A program made the translations under genes and the position numbers. The notes below the pieces were generated by a model. It worked only from the letters and a program-made list of their open reading frames with translations, was not told where the DNA came from and searched no databases. Positions 1 to 7,870 of a stretch of 64,000 nt of DNA are shown here, one piece after another (within the stretch, counting starts at the first letter, position 1; each line of letters starts with the position of its first letter). The DNA is from an uncultured Oscillospiraceae bacterium (GTDB taxonomy: Bacteria > Bacillota > Clostridia > Oscillospirales > Oscillospiraceae), in NCBI GenBank assembly GCA_947631845.1, contig CANRMY010000004.1, positions 1 to 64,000 on the forward strand, in the 5' to 3' direction.

Positions 1-106
1 GGACGGGCCGGCCGGGTGTCCGGCCCGTACGACCGTTTTAAGCAGATTTTCGGGAATTCGAAGGACGGGCCGGCCGGGTGTCCGGCCCGTACGGGTGCGT
101 TATACG
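1..106. repeat. Hairpin-repeat block 1 (two direct copies)
   Basis: Two nearly identical GC-rich inverted repeats (3-31 and 65-93) lie as direct repeats 62 bp apart. Each reads ACGGGCCGG, a short loop, CCGGCCCGTACG and can fold into a stem of about nine pairs. They abut the 3' end of the flotillin gene. No open frame here is convincing. They belong to the window-wide hairpin family. Confidence 0.85.
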
Positions 107-1528
107 TCATTCGGCCGGGGTCTCCGGTGCGGAGGCGGCGGCCACCTTGCCGCCGACGATGGCGGACAGGAGGGCGGCCAGGTCGATGCCGGTGGACTCC
201 TTCATGCCGTCCATGACCTGGTTGGCGGACGACATCACGTCGCGTATGAGCTTTGTGGAGTTGCCGTCGCCGTACATAACGATCTTGTCGGTCTGTGCAA
301 GAGGCGCGGCGGCGCTGCCCACCACCTCGGGCAGGGCCTTTAAGTACATCTCCAGGATGGACGCCTCGCCCATCTTCTTCTGGGCCTCGGCCTTCTTTTC
401 GATGGCCTCCGCCTCGGCGATTCCGCGGGCACGGATACCCTCGGCCTCCTGCTCCATGGAGTAACGGAGCGCCTCGGCCTCCGCCCTTCTGGCTTCCGCC
501 TGCTGTTCGGCCTCATAACGCTGGGCCTCCGCCTCCCGCTGGCGGCGAATGAGCTCCGCCTCGGCCTCCTTCTCGGCCTTGTACTTCAGCGCGTCGGCCT
601 CCTTGCGCACCTCGGCGTCCAGCTTGCGCTCCCGGAGGGCGATCTCCCGCTCGGCCAGCTCCGCCTCCTTCTCGCGGCGGGCGATGTCGGCGTTGGCTTT
701 GGTGACCTCGATGGTCTTGCGCTGCTGCTCCTGCTGGATGGAGTAGGCCGCGTCGGCCTCGGCCTTCTTGGTGTCAGCCCGCACCTTCATATCCGCCTGC
801 TGGACCGCGAGCTCCGCGTTCTGCTCCGCGATCATCTTGTCCGCCTGGACCTTGACGGCGTTGGCCTCCTGCTCGGCGTTGGCGTTGGCGATGGCGATGT
901 CCCGCTGGGCGTTGGCCTTGGCGATCTGGGCGTTCTTGCGGATCTGTTCCACGTTGTCGATACCCATGTTCTCGATGGTGCCCGCGCCGTCTTTGAAGTT
1001 CTGGATGTTGAAGTTCACCACCTCGATACCCAGCTTCTGCATATCGGGGACCACGTTCTCCGTGATCTTCTTGGCCACGCCCTGGCGGTCCTGGACCATC
1101 TCCTTCAGGCCCACGGAGCCCACGATCTCACGCATGTTTCCTTCCAGAACCTGGGTCACAAGGCTGATAAGCTCCTGCCGGTTCATGCCCAGCAGGGCCT
1201 CCGAGGCCTTTTTCAGGAGCTCGGGATCGGAGCTGATCTTGATGTTGGCCACACCGTCCACGGTGACGTTGATGAACTCGTTGGTGGGCACGGCCTCGCT
1301 GGTCTTTACGTCCACCTGCATGACCCGGAGGGACAGTTTGTCCACCCGCTCAAAGAAGGGGACGCGCCAGCCGGCCTTCCCGATGAGGATGCGCTTCTTG
1401 CCAAGGCCGGAGATGATGTAGGCCGTGTCCGGGGGCGCCTTCAGGTAACCCAGGACCAGCAGGATGACGACCAGGGCCGCGGCGGCCGCGCCGATGACGG
1501 CGCCGATGGGGATGTGGATGTTTGGCAT
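107..1528 (-). CDS. Flotillin-like SPFH-domain membrane protein
   Basis: The 473-residue product is a flotillin/SPFH scaffold expected to organise membrane microdomains. A hydrophobic segment at about residues 5-27 anchors it. An SPFH/band-7 domain follows to about residue 200, then a long alanine/glutamate-rich coiled coil (about 210-400) with repeated EAEA-type heptads, then a small Gly/Ala-rich tail; length and layout match FloT/YuaG. The ATG is supported by an AAGGAGG-type site about ten bases upstream. It looks monocistronic here, without the NfeD-like partner often seen, though the window ends just downstream. Expression is probably governed by the riboswitch and terminator immediately upstream. 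Family assignment is firm; the client processes are unknown. Confidence 0.9.
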   Translation of the reverse strand: MPNIHIPIGAVIGAAAAALVVILLVLGYLKAPPDTAYIISGLGKKRILIGKAGWRVPFFERVDKLSLRVMQVDVKTSEAVPTNEFINVTVDGVANIKISSDPELLKKASEALLGMNRQELISLVTQVLEGNMREIVGSVGLKEMVQDRQGVAKKITENVVPDMQKLGIEVVNFNIQNFKDGAGTIENMGIDNVEQIRKNAQIAKANAQRDIAIANANAEQEANAVKVQADKMIAEQNAELAVQQADMKVRADTKKAEADAAYSIQQEQQRKTIEVTKANADIARREKEAELAEREIALRERKLDAEVRKEADALKYKAEKEAEAELIRRQREAEAQRYEAEQQAEARRAEAEALRYSMEQEAEGIRARGIAEAEAIEKKAEAQKKMGEASILEMYLKALPEVVGSAAAPLAQTDKIVMYGDGNSTKLIRDVMSSANQVMDGMKESTGIDLAALLSAIVGGKVAAASAPETPAE

Positions 1529-1582
1529 GAAAATTCCTCCTTAAAATAGTTTTTTGTGTACCGGGGAGCGGCCCGGATAAAC

Positions 1583-1618
1583 AAAAAAGACGCTCACGGT
1601 CACATGACCGTAAACGTC
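1583..1618 (-). terminator. Intrinsic terminator of the flotillin leader
   Basis: On the minus strand GACGTTTACGGTCA and TGACCGTGAGCGTC form a long hairpin followed by TTTTTT. Its 5' arm contains the GTTTACG that closes the upstream aptamer, so the aptamer P1 stem and this terminator are mutually exclusive. That is the usual layout of a transcriptional riboswitch that turns expression on when ligand is bound. Confidence 0.8.
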
Positions 1619-1712
1619 TCGCTGTCTATACGACCGCGCCCGCCGGATCCCCCATGGTGGATCGTGTTGTCGGCGGCGCGCCCCCTTCCGGGGTGCTACT
1701 CCCTGTTTACGT
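1609..1712 (-). ncRNA. Probable yybP-ykoY (Mn2+) riboswitch aptamer
   Basis: The minus-strand leader begins ACGTAAACAGGGAGTAGC and ends AGCGAGACGTTTACG. GTAAAC pairs with GTTTAC (1610-1615 with 1705-1710) to make P1. The GGGAGTAGC and AGC(A/G)AGAC segments next to P1, and an internal CGACAACACGATC, resemble the conserved parts of the yybP-ykoY family as I remember it. The predicted transcription start falls almost at P1 and a terminator overlaps its 3' arm, as expected of a riboswitch. The aptamer-terminator arrangement is seen directly; the family and the Mn2+ ligand are inferred from remembered consensus. Confidence 0.68.
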
Positions 1713-1716
1713 TAAA

Positions 1717-1745
1717 AATATAACACACTTTTCGGACGTTGTCAA
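1717..1745 (-). promoter_or_regulatory. Sigma-A promoter of flotillin gene
   Basis: Minus strand: TTGACA (1740-1745), a 17-bp spacer, TATATT (1717-1722). Transcription would start around 1710, right at the first base of the aptamer. Confidence 0.8.
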
Positions 1746-1779
1746 GGGGTATTGTTAAAAAATTATCGAAATTTTTTAT

Positions 1780-2340
1780 ACCGCACCCGTACGGGCCGGA
1801 CACCGGCCGGCCCGTGTATCAATTATCCGGGAATTTTCCCTAAGAAGTCGTAGGGGCCGCCGTGGACGGCGGCCCGTAAATAAAATCGTGGCGGAGCCGC
1901 AACCTTTTTAAGCGACGGCGCGTGGAAAATTCGATGGTGCGTCGGGCCGGCCGGGTGTCCGGCCCGTACGGGTACGTTTAACGTAATGCGTCGGAAATTT
2001 GGTAGTGCCATGGGCCGCCGAGGGCGGCGGCCCGTACGGCGTTGATCGAAGATTCAGTAGTTAACCGGGACGGGCGCGTTTAACGAAATGCGTCGGAAAA
2101 AACGCACCCGGCCAATCGTAGGGGCCGATGACCTCATCGGCCCGTGTATCGAATTCCCGGAAATCTTCCGTCAGACGCCGTAGGGGCCGCCGCCCACGGC
2201 GGCCCGTAAATAAAATTGCGGCGGAGCCGCAACCTTTTTAAGCGACGGTGCGTGGAAAATTCGATGGTGCGTCGGGCCGCCAAGAGAGGCGGCCCCTACG
2301 GCGTTGATTGATAATCCGGCGGTTGACCGGGACGGGCGGT
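1780..2340. repeat. Hairpin-repeat block 2 with a 100-bp duplicated unit
   Basis: No gene is visible between the flotillin promoter and the DUF3737 gene. The block holds hairpins of several core types: GGACAC near 1792 and 1945, CCGTGGACGG at 1851, CCGCCC/GGCGG near 2010, ATGACCTCAT at 2119, CCGCCCACGG at 2181 and CCAAGAGAGG near 2270. The stretch 1849-1950 recurs at 2179-2278 with few changes; it comprises a hairpin, an A/T-rich bridge, a GGCGGAGCCGC mini-hairpin, AACCTTTTTAAGCGACGG and the start of an inverted hairpin. Confidence 0.85.
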
Positions 2341-2386
2341 TGAGGCGAAAAAACAGATTTTCGCCGTCTCTCCCCTCATTTTGCAA

Positions 2387-2415
2387 TTGATTTGCCGGTC
2401 CGCTCATGATAAAAT
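2387..2415 (+). promoter_or_regulatory. Candidate promoter of the DUF3737-patB pair
   Basis: TTGATT (2387-2392), 17 bp, TAAAAT (2410-2415). The boxes are moderate matches, about 40 bp before the ATG and outside the repeat block. Confidence 0.5.
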
Positions 2416-2453
2416 AACAAAGATGCAGACCATCACGAAAGGAATCAACACGC

Positions 2454-3311
2454 ATGAGCAACGAGGTACGTGCCCAGCGCCTCACCGGCGAGCGGGCGCT
2501 TTTTATGAGCCGGGATCTGAAAATCTTCGACACCATCTTTGACGACGGCGAATCGCCGCTGAAGGAGAGCCGGGGCATCGAGCTTCAAAACTGCATGTTC
2601 AAATGGAAATACCCCCTGTGGTACTGCCGGGATATTCGGGTCAGGGACTGCCAGTGGTTCGAGATGGCCCGGGCCGGGGTGTGGTACACGGACGACATGG
2701 AGGTGGACCGGGCCGTCATCGAGGCACCCAAGAACTTCCGTCGGTGTAAAAACCTGACCCTCCGGGACGTGGATATGCCCAACGCCGCCGAGACGCTGTG
2801 GCACTGCGACGGGGTGACCCTGGAGAACGTGTCGGTGAAGGGCGACTACTTTGGGATGAACAGCCAACATGTGACGGCTGAAAATCTGCGTCTGGTGGGC
2901 AATTACTCCTTTGACGGCGGGAAAAACATCACGGTGACGAACTCCCGCCTCCTCTCCAAGGACGCCTTCTGGAACGGGGAAAATATTCTGGTGCGGGACA
3001 GCTTTATCTCCGGCGAATACTTAGGCTGGAACGGGAAAAACCTGACCTTCGAAAACTGCACCATCGAGAGCCTCCAGGGCATGTGCTACATTGAAAACCT
3101 GACCATGCGCCGGTGTAAGCTCCTGAACACCACCCTGGCCTTTGAGTACTCCACCGTGGAGGCGGACATCGACGGCAGCGTGGACTCCGTCATCAACCCC
3201 ACCTCCGGCGCCATCCGGGCCGACGCCATCGGGGAGCTGATCATCGAAAAGGACAAGGTGGATCCCGGCAAGACCAGGATCCTCCTCAGGAACGGCAAGG
3301 GGAGCGACTGA
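2454..3311 (+). CDS. DUF3737 family protein, right-handed beta-helix type
   Basis: This 285-residue protein belongs to the DUF3737 family of unknown biochemical role. The sequence is a run of short strand-turn units ending in asparagine/cysteine-like turns (for example NLTLRDVDMPN, GVTLENVSVK, NLTFENCTIES), the look of a pectate-lyase-like right-handed beta-helix. No signal peptide is visible, so it is probably cytoplasmic. An AAAGGA site precedes the ATG. The stop overlaps the next start as TGATG, indicating translational coupling to the PatB-type lyase, which I recall as a common partner of DUF3737 genes. Confidence 0.85.
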   Translation: MSNEVRAQRLTGERALFMSRDLKIFDTIFDDGESPLKESRGIELQNCMFKWKYPLWYCRDIRVRDCQWFEMARAGVWYTDDMEVDRAVIEAPKNFRRCKNLTLRDVDMPNAAETLWHCDGVTLENVSVKGDYFGMNSQHVTAENLRLVGNYSFDGGKNITVTNSRLLSKDAFWNGENILVRDSFISGEYLGWNGKNLTFENCTIESLQGMCYIENLTMRRCKLLNTTLAFEYSTVEADIDGSVDSVINPTSGAIRADAIGELIIEKDKVDPGKTRILLRNGKGSD

Positions 3312-4480
3312 TGTACGATTTTGACAACGTCCCCGGCCGCTTCGGCACTGGCTCTTTGAAATGGGACGAGTGCAAGCCCGGGGAGCTTCCCCTCTGGGTG
3401 GCGGATATGGACTTCCCCGCCGCGCCGGAAATCCGCGCCGCCATTGAGGCGCGGGCCGCCCACGGGGTCTTCGGCTACAACATCATTCCCAGCGAGTGGG
3501 CGGACAGCTACGTCCGCTGGTGGCGGGAGCGCCACGGATTTGAGATGGAGTCGGAGTGGCTCATCTTCTGCACGGGCGTGGTGCCGGCCATCTCCACCTG
3601 CGTGCGCAAGCTGACCACGCCGGCGGAAAAGGTGATCATCGAGACGCCGGTCTACAACATCTTCTTCAACTCCATCCTCAACAATGGCCGGGTACCCTTA
3701 GAGGTCCCCCTGCGCCGGGACGGGGACGGGCGGTATCACCGGGACCTGGAGGCCCTGGAGAAGGCTATGGCGGATCCCCAGGCCGCCCTCATGATCCTCT
3801 GCAACCCCCACAACCCCGTGGGGCGGATCTGGCCCCGGGAGGAGCTGGCCCGCGTGGGCGAGCTGGCCCAAAAGCACGGCGTCACGGTGATCTCCGACGA
3901 GATCCACTGCGACCTGACCGACCCCGGCAGCGGGTACGTCCCCTTCGCCTCCGCCAGCGAGACGTGCCGGCAGGTGTCCGTCACCTGTCTGGCCCCCACC
4001 AAGGCCTTCAACATCGCCGGCATCCAGACGGCCGCCGTGTGCGTCCCGGAGCCCCATCTCCGGCACCGGGTCTGGCGGGGCCTCAACACCGACGAGGTGG
4101 CGGAGCCCAACACCTTCGCCGTCCCCGCCGCCGTCGCCGCCTTTGAGCAGGGCGGCCCGTGGCTGGACGAGCTGAGAGAATATATCTACCAAAGCAAGCT
4201 GACGACGTTGGAGTTTTTGAAGGCTCACGCGCCGGAGATCTCCATCACGCCCTCCGAGGCCACCTATCTGCTGTGGCTGGACTGCTCCCGGGTGACGGAC
4301 GACACGGACGGGCTCTGTGCTTTCATCCGCGCCAAAACCGGCCTTGTGCTGTCCCCCGGCGCCCAGTTCGGCGGCGACGGGCGGTATTTCATCCGCCTCA
4401 ACCTGGCCACCTCCCGGGTGCGCCTCACCGACGCCCTCGACCGCTTCGCCCGGGGCCTGAAGCTGTGGGCGGAAAAATAG
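3311..4480 (+). CDS. patB: PatB/MalY-type aminotransferase-fold C-S lyase
   Basis: A 389-residue pyridoxal-phosphate enzyme of fold type I, subclass MalY/PatB, likely cleaving cystathionine or related cysteine conjugates to pyruvate, ammonia and a thiol. Recognisable parts are the N-terminal LPLWVADMDF signature of this subclass (about 26-35), NPHNPVG (165-171), SDEIHCD (195-201) and the Schiff-base lysine in APTKAFNIAG (K231). Length is normal. It is coupled to the DUF3737 gene by a one-base overlap and followed by a perfect 16-bp hairpin. Exact substrate cannot be read from sequence; a MalY-like regulatory role is possible. Confidence 0.88.
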   Translation: MYDFDNVPGRFGTGSLKWDECKPGELPLWVADMDFPAAPEIRAAIEARAAHGVFGYNIIPSEWADSYVRWWRERHGFEMESEWLIFCTGVVPAISTCVRKLTTPAEKVIIETPVYNIFFNSILNNGRVPLEVPLRRDGDGRYHRDLEALEKAMADPQAALMILCNPHNPVGRIWPREELARVGELAQKHGVTVISDEIHCDLTDPGSGYVPFASASETCRQVSVTCLAPTKAFNIAGIQTAAVCVPEPHLRHRVWRGLNTDEVAEPNTFAVPAAVAAFEQGGPWLDELREYIYQSKLTTLEFLKAHAPEISITPSEATYLLWLDCSRVTDDTDGLCAFIRAKTGLVLSPGAQFGGDGRYFIRLNLATSRVRLTDALDRFARGLKLWAEK

Positions 4481-4512
4481 CGCGCTTATAGGGGCCGTTT
4501 AAAATATCTATA

Positions 4513-4551
4513 CGCCAAAAGGGGAGGGTCACGGGCCCTCCCCTTTTGGCG
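4513..4551 (+). terminator. Strong terminator hairpin after patB
   Basis: CGCCAAAAGGGGAGGG and CCCTCCCCTTTTGGCG form a perfect 16-bp stem around a seven-base loop. The run of T lies inside the 3' arm. It ends the DUF3737-patB unit and separates it from repeat block 3. Confidence 0.8.
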
Positions 4552-4554
4552 CAT

Positions 4555-5185
4555 TGTGTACGGTGGTTCCCGTACGGGCCGGACACTGGCCGGCCCGTGT
4601 ATCGAATTGCCGAATATCCATCGAACAGCTCTGTAGGGGCCGCCTCTCTTGGCGGCCCGCAATTAAAATACGCGGCGAAGCCGCAACCTTTTTGAGCGAC
4701 GGCGCGTGTGAAATTCGACAGTGCGTCGGGCCGCCTGGAGAGGCGGCCCCTACGGAAGCGTATCAATCGGATATTGCGATATTCGACAGTGCCATGGGCC
4801 GCCGAGGGCGGCGGCCCGTACAAGAACCCCTCAAAGCAACCGCACACAATGTAGGGGCCGATGACCACATCGGCCCACATGCCGCACCGTCGAATTTCCC
4901 GCACGCCCACCGAATTTCCTAATATCCCCCATAACACGCCGTACGGGCCGCCGCCCTCGGCGGCCCACGAATTTCCGGCGCATTTCGTATAACGCACCCG
5001 TACGGGCCGGACACTGGCCGGCCCGTGTATCGAATTCCCGGAAATCCATCGAAAAGCCCTGTAGGGGCCGCCTCTCTTGGCGGCCCGATTTTATATAAGC
5101 GGCGAAGCCGCAACCTTTTTGATCGAAGGCGCGTGTGAAATACGACGGTGCGTCGGGCCGGCCGGGTGTGCGGCCCCTACGGGAA
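4555..5185. repeat. Hairpin-repeat block 3, including a complete 121-bp MITE-like unit
   Basis: The whole gap between patB and the PPi-PFK gene is hairpin repeats. At 4633-4753 a unit starts GTAGGGGCCGCC and ends GGCGGCCCCTAC, with hairpins at both ends in opposite orientation. Its centre holds a GCGGCGAAGCCGC mini-hairpin plus AACCTTTTT and a conserved run AAATTCGACAGTGCGTC. A second unit with another end hairpin lies at about 5061-5182. Between them are copies of the CCGCCC/GGCGG core (4795-4820, 4941-4967), the ATGACCACAT core (4852-4877) and the GGACAC core (4572-4600, 5003-5028). No gene is supported here. Confidence 0.85.
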
Positions 5186-5207
5186 CCACCGCACACAACA
5201 TAACCGC

Positions 5208-5237
5208 AGGGGAGGGCCCGTTGGCCCTCCCCTTTTG
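5208..5237 (+). terminator. Terminator-like hairpin between repeats and pfp
   Basis: AGGGGAGGGCC and GGCCCTCCCCT pair around CGTT, followed by TTTTG on the plus strand. No plus-strand gene ends here. It closes the repeat block and may insulate the convergent pfp gene. Its stem resembles the one after patB. Confidence 0.6.
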
Positions 5238-5271
5238 CTTCGTGTTTTTTTCGCGGTTCCCTTTTATCCGC

Positions 5272-6501
5272 TTACGCTTCCTTGCAGTAGATGTGGTACG
5301 GCTGGCCCTCGATGTAGATGGGGGTCAGCTCGGCCTGGATCAGAGGTCTGGCGTAGTTGAGGAACGCCGGGAGCATATCGGTGAAGTTCTCGTTGACCCA
5401 CTCCAGGGGCACCTTCTTTTCCAGGTTGGCCACCTCGGAGATGGGATGAAGCTCGGTGATGCACTGGTAGGGCTTGTTGGAGACGCGCCGGAGGGCCACC
5501 ATCTCGCCGCTGTGGCCCTGGAAGGCGGCCTGAGCCGCCGCGCCGCCCACCTGGTAGGCCTCGGTGATGTCGGTACGGCTTGTCAGGTGCGAGGCGCAGC
5601 GCTGGAGGGTGGAGAGCTCGATGGAACGGGTCTTGGTGTCCAGATTGCGCTCCACCTGGCCTGCCAGATACCGGGCCGTACCGGTCAGGTTCTTGTGGCC
5701 GAAGGCGTCCACGCGCCGGGGGTCGTCGGACAGCTCGCAGACGTACCGGCCGTCCTCCAGCTTGACGCCCTCGGAGACGGCGATGACGATGCTGGGCTTT
5801 TTCTCCTGCATGACGCGGACTTTTTCAATGAAGCGGTCCACATGGAAGGGCACCTCGGGCAGGCAGATCATATCCACGCCCTCGCAGTCCTCTCCCCGGG
5901 CCAGGGAGGCGGCGGCGGTGAGCCAGCCGGCGTTGCGGCCCATGATCTCCACGATGGTCACGTACTTGGATCCGTAGACCGTGGCGTCGCGGATGATCTC
6001 CTTCATGACGACGCTTATGTACTTGGCGGCACTGCCGTAGCCGGGGGTGTGGTCGGTGATCATCAGGTCGTTGTCGATGGTCTTGGGCACGCCCATGAAA
6101 CGGATGTCGGAGCAGACATGCTCGCCGTAATCGGCCAGCTTGCCGATGGTGTCCATGGAGTCGTTACCGCCGATGTACATGAGGTAGCCCACGTCCAGCT
6201 CCTCAAGGAGGGCCATCAGCTTCTTGTAGGGTTCCTCATTCTCCCGCCAGTCGGGGAGCTTATAGCGGCAGGAGCCCAGGTAGCTGGAGGGCGTGCGCTT
6301 GAGAAGCTCAATCTCCAGGCCGGTCTTGAACTTTTCGGAAAGGTCGATGTACTTGCCCTGCAAAAGGCCCTCGACGCCGTGGAGCATCCCGTACACATGC
6401 TCCGCGCCCCGGGCGCGGGACGCCTCGTATACGCCCGCCAGGGATGAGTTGATAACAGAAGTGGGACCGCCGGACTGACCTACCATCACGTTTTTGCTCA
6501 T
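5272..6501 (-). CDS. pfp: Pyrophosphate-dependent 6-phosphofructokinase
   Basis: A 409-residue enzyme phosphorylating fructose 6-phosphate with pyrophosphate, a reversible glycolytic step. The donor-site motif is GGNDS (111-115), with Asp at the position that is Gly in ATP enzymes. It is followed by MGVPKTIDNDL (PKTIDND at 139-145) with the Lys typical of PPi enzymes. The start at 6501 (MSKNVMVGQSGGPTSV) is chosen over the longer frame because GGAGG sits seven bases upstream and family homology begins there. It stands alone behind its own promoter. A second, ATP-like PFK lies 9 kb away. Confidence 0.92.
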   Translation of the reverse strand: MSKNVMVGQSGGPTSVINSSLAGVYEASRARGAEHVYGMLHGVEGLLQGKYIDLSEKFKTGLEIELLKRTPSSYLGSCRYKLPDWRENEEPYKKLMALLEELDVGYLMYIGGNDSMDTIGKLADYGEHVCSDIRFMGVPKTIDNDLMITDHTPGYGSAAKYISVVMKEIIRDATVYGSKYVTIVEIMGRNAGWLTAAASLARGEDCEGVDMICLPEVPFHVDRFIEKVRVMQEKKPSIVIAVSEGVKLEDGRYVCELSDDPRRVDAFGHKNLTGTARYLAGQVERNLDTKTRSIELSTLQRCASHLTSRTDITEAYQVGGAAAQAAFQGHSGEMVALRRVSNKPYQCITELHPISEVANLEKKVPLEWVNENFTDMLPAFLNYARPLIQAELTPIYIEGQPYHIYCKEA

Positions 6502-6575
6502 ATTGCAGCCTCCTTGATATAATATATTATTCAACTTTTCATAAACCACGGGGCTAACACCCCACAATTTTGTTC

Positions 6576-6604
6576 ATTGTAACATATTTCCCCGGATTTG
6601 GCAA
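6576..6604 (-). promoter_or_regulatory. Sigma-A promoter of pfp
   Basis: Minus strand TTGCCA (6599-6604), 17 bp, TACAAT (6576-6581). The leader of about 70 nt contains a small GGGG-TGTTAG-CCCC hairpin before the ribosome-binding site. Confidence 0.75.
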
Positions 6605-6672
6605 CAAGGATTTTGATGATATTTCCGCATTTTCACTTATATTCGCGTACTTTTCGGATTTCAATAAATTTT

Positions 6673-6724
6673 TATCGATTTTCGATAATTTCTTATTGAC
6701 AATCAGAAATCCCTGTGCTACTAT
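6673..6724 (+). promoter_or_regulatory. Promoter of the DUF2975/HTH pair with upstream palindrome
   Basis: TTGACA (6696-6701), 17 bp, TACTAT (6719-6724). Just upstream of the -35 box is an inverted repeat TATCGA-TTT-TCGATA (6673-6687) in AT-rich flanks, a plausible operator for the small HTH protein encoded by the second gene. The promoter is seen; the operator role is inferred. Confidence 0.65.
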
Positions 6725-6747
6725 AGGCGCGAAAGGGGATGCGGAAA

Positions 6748-7239
6748 ATGGGACAAAAGGAATTATCCTTGCTTTTGAAGGTCGTTGTGGCTGTGCTGGC
6801 GGTGTTTCTGGCGGCGGTGCTGATCTTCTTCGTACCGATGCTGGGAATCAATGTGGCGGATTACTACGCGGGCAAACCCCTCCAGACCGTCGTTTTCACC
6901 TGGATCGTGCCCGGGATCGTGGCGGTGTCCTCCATACCGGGCTTTATCGCCCTGTGGCTGGCCTGGAGGATCTTCACCGAGATCGGCCGGAACAACAGCT
7001 TCTGCGCCGAAAACGCCCGCAGGCTTCGCATCATAAGCCGCCTGGCTCTGGGGGACACCTGCGTCTATGTTATCCTGGCCGTGGCGGTGCTGGCGCTGGG
7101 GCCCAAGCATCCCTCGGTGCCCCTGATCTTCGTGGCCGTCACCCTGTTCGGCGCGGCGGTGACCGTCTGCTGCGCGGCGCTGTCGCACCTGACCCAGAAG
7201 GCCGCCGACCTGAAGGACGACAACGACCTGACCATTTGA
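6748..7239 (+). CDS. DUF2975 family membrane protein
   Basis: A 163-residue integral membrane protein with four hydrophobic segments (about residues 7-31, 50-75, 95-115 and 120-145), matching the DUF2975 family. The ATG at 6748 is preferred over 6739 because GAAAGGGG lies at proper spacing only for the later codon. It is followed nine bases on by a YozG-type HTH gene, the usual partner. Function is unknown; such pairs are thought to be membrane protein plus cognate repressor. Confidence 0.82.
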   Translation: MGQKELSLLLKVVVAVLAVFLAAVLIFFVPMLGINVADYYAGKPLQTVVFTWIVPGIVAVSSIPGFIALWLAWRIFTEIGRNNSFCAENARRLRIISRLALGDTCVYVILAVAVLALGPKHPSVPLIFVAVTLFGAAVTVCCAALSHLTQKAADLKDDNDLTI

Positions 7240-7248
7240 GGTGACAAT

Positions 7249-7461
7249 ATGATCACTGTGAATCTTGACGTGATGCTGGCCAAGCGGAAGATGAGCCTGA
7301 CGGAGCTGTCCGAAAAGGTTGACATAACGCTCGCCAATCTGTCCATTCTCAAGACCGGCAAGGCCAAGGCGGTGCGGTTTTCCACCCTGGACGCCCTCTG
7401 CCGCGCCCTCCAGTGCCAACCGGGGGACATCCTGGCGTTCACGGAGGACGGGGAGATATGA
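7249..7461 (+). CDS. Small Cro/CI-type HTH regulator (YozG-like)
   Basis: A 70-residue protein that is almost entirely one helix-turn-helix domain: KRKMSLTELSEKVDITLANLSILKTGKAKAV contains the turn and recognition helix, and FSTLDALCRALQCQPGDIL is the usual second half. A GAGGTGA site overlaps the preceding stop region. It probably regulates its own operon with DUF2975, perhaps through the palindrome at 6673-6687. A GCGGCG/CGCCGC hairpin follows at 7466-7487 without a clear T run. Confidence 0.85.
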   Translation: MITVNLDVMLAKRKMSLTELSEKVDITLANLSILKTGKAKAVRFSTLDALCRALQCQPGDILAFTEDGEI

Positions 7462-7496
7462 ACAAGCGGCGTTATTTTTAGCGCCGCGTCTGTCCC

Positions 7497-7850
7497 CCGT
7501 ACGGGCCGGACACGATTTCCCGCCACATTTCGTACAACGCACCCGTAGGGGCCAGAGACCCGCTCGGCCCACACACCAAGCCGCCGAATTCCCCACACGC
7601 TTACCCGAATTCCCGAAAATCTCCCATAACACGCCGTACGGGCCGCCCGGTGTGCGGCCCCTACGATTGATATGCTGCGTTTCCGTACGGGCCGGACACC
7701 CGGCCGGCCCGTGTCTCGAATTCCCGAATATCTTCCAATCAGCCCTGTAGGGGCCGCCTCTCCAGGCGGCCCGACGCACGCCGAATTCCCCGCAAATCTT
7801 CCCTCCAACGCCGTGGGGGCGGGTCCCAAACCCGCCCGGCCACGATCGTC
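7497..7850. repeat. Hairpin-repeat block 4
   Basis: The gap between the HTH gene and the DUF4173 gene holds a truncated GGACAC-core copy (7499-7514), an AGAGACCCGCT-core copy (7544-7570), a CCCGGTGTG-core copy (about 7639-7665), a full GGACACCCGG-core copy (7686-7713) and a CCTCTCCAGG-core copy (7747-7772). It ends with a related GGGGGCGGGT/ACCCGCCC hairpin (about 7811-7835). Conserved linkers with GAATTCCC lie between them. No gene is seen. Confidence 0.85.
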
Positions 7851-7870
7851 CCAAAAAGGAGTTTTCACCT

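Noticed and set aside
1..106. CRISPR array suggested by regular spacing of repeats
   Set aside because: Only two copies here, linkers in the larger blocks are themselves conserved and not unique spacers, repeats are of mixed classes and orientations, and no cas genes are present.
4425..4997. Open frames of 100-360 residues across the hairpin blocks (also 6763-7854, 21167-21592, 32637-33158, 36567-36884, 57278-57565)
   Set aside because: They translate the repeats into recurring strings such as GRPVSGPYG and GPPREAAPT in several frames and both strands, with no ribosome-binding sites. They reflect stop-poor repeat DNA, not proteins.
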